Shown here in pieces: positions 63,906 to 64,000 of a stretch of DNA of 64,000 nucleotides. Made by a program: the position numbers and the translations under genes. Source of the stretch: Carnobacterium maltaromaticum DSM 20342 (GTDB lineage Bacteria; Bacillota; Bacilli; Lactobacillales; Carnobacteriaceae); assembly GCF_000744945.1 (NCBI RefSeq), contig NZ_JQMX01000001.1, positions 1,426,001 through 1,490,000 of the forward strand. The letters are read 5' to 3'. The notes below the pieces were generated by a model. The model saw only the letters and a program-made list of their open reading frames with translations, was not told the origin of the DNA and ran no database searches. Positions within the stretch are counted from its first letter, which is position 1; each line of letters begins with the position of its first letter.

Positions 63906-64000
63906 TTAAGCAAATAGCTTATTTAGCGTTTCTGTATGAGTAAAATAAAGCAGATAGAAAAGAAATAATCTACAAATCTTTTTATCTATCTTAATCTTCA
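63906..64000 (-). CDS. Possible 3' end of a gene running in from the right edge
   Basis: A minus-strand frame is open from the window edge to a TAA at 63908-63906, about 30 codons ending TETLNKLFA. A strong terminator begins ten bases later, which fits a gene end. No homology is recognised and the frame is short, so it may be chance. Confidence 0.3.
   Translation of the reverse strand, partial: KIKIDKKICRLFLFYLLYFTHTETLNKLFA

Overview
The window is chromosomal DNA of an AT-rich Gram-positive coccus or rod of the order Lactobacillales, most likely Carnobacteriaceae or Enterococcaceae. The grounds are strong AGGAGG ribosome sites with many TTG and GTG starts, the order secG-est-rnr-smpB, a low-affinity PBP5-type penicillin-binding protein, a LytTR/GHKL two-component pair, CodY and guanine-riboswitch control, and proteins that resemble enterococcal ones throughout. 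The genus call is an inference. Most genes lie on the minus strand.

Layout. 1-6000: a membrane coiled-coil protein, a GNAT acetyltransferase, two tandem SEDS glycosyltransferases and a LytTR response regulator with its sensor kinase. 6000-12000: a GH1 phospho-beta-glucosidase and the secG-est-rnr-smpB operon. 12000-18400: a degenerate SDR, the serine operon serC-serA-DUF1015, an AIM24 protein and a DUF817 membrane protein. 18400-19700: a candidate small RNA and a frameshifted DUF4003 gene. 20100-28550: a catabolic island with CoA-transferase, OxlT-like MFS carrier, FabK-like reductase and MIO-type ammonia-lyase. It lies behind a near-consensus sigma-54 promoter, next to its probable sigma-54 activator and an SLC1-type symporter. 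28900-32500: purE-purK-purB and a YebE-type protein. 32500-34600: an intact 1678-bp IS1380-family element that splits a small membrane-protein gene and is flanked by a 6-bp target duplication. 34600-38700: a membrane-anchored Mrr-like nuclease, xpt-pbuX under a guanine riboswitch, a second copy of the candidate small RNA, and a GntR regulator. 38700-46300: AlkD-like, PBP5-like and TIM-barrel genes, a glucosaminidase, a block of tandem long-hairpin repeats, a VanY-type carboxypeptidase, a hypothetical protein and an AI-2E family permease. 46400-49000: Gfo/Idh/MocA oxidoreductase, VOC protein and WYL regulator. 49000-54300: the livJHMGF branched-chain amino-acid importer with a CBS-ACT protein, under two CodY boxes. 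54400-59600: two ArAE/FUSC-type membrane proteins around a YkyA lipoprotein, then floT-yuaF and a FlaR-like kinase. 59600-64000: an FtsX-type exporter with a long coiled coil and its ATPase.

Two things stand out. First, the ammonia-lyase island encodes a complete logical route: amino acid to 2-enoate, then enoyl-CoA, then reduced acyl-CoA, then the saturated acid. No urocanase or other hut gene accompanies it. It could be a fermentative reductive deamination system under sigma-54 control, which would be unusual in this order. Second, two intergenic loci 19 kb apart on opposite strands share an identically spaced promoter element, a hairpin presenting UCCUCC, a free CAACUCCUUU segment and a terminator loop with CUCCA. 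This is the design of small RNAs that mask Shine-Dalgarno sequences. A third unexplained feature is a run of three tandem long hairpins of about 120 bp whose arms differ between copies but remain complementary.
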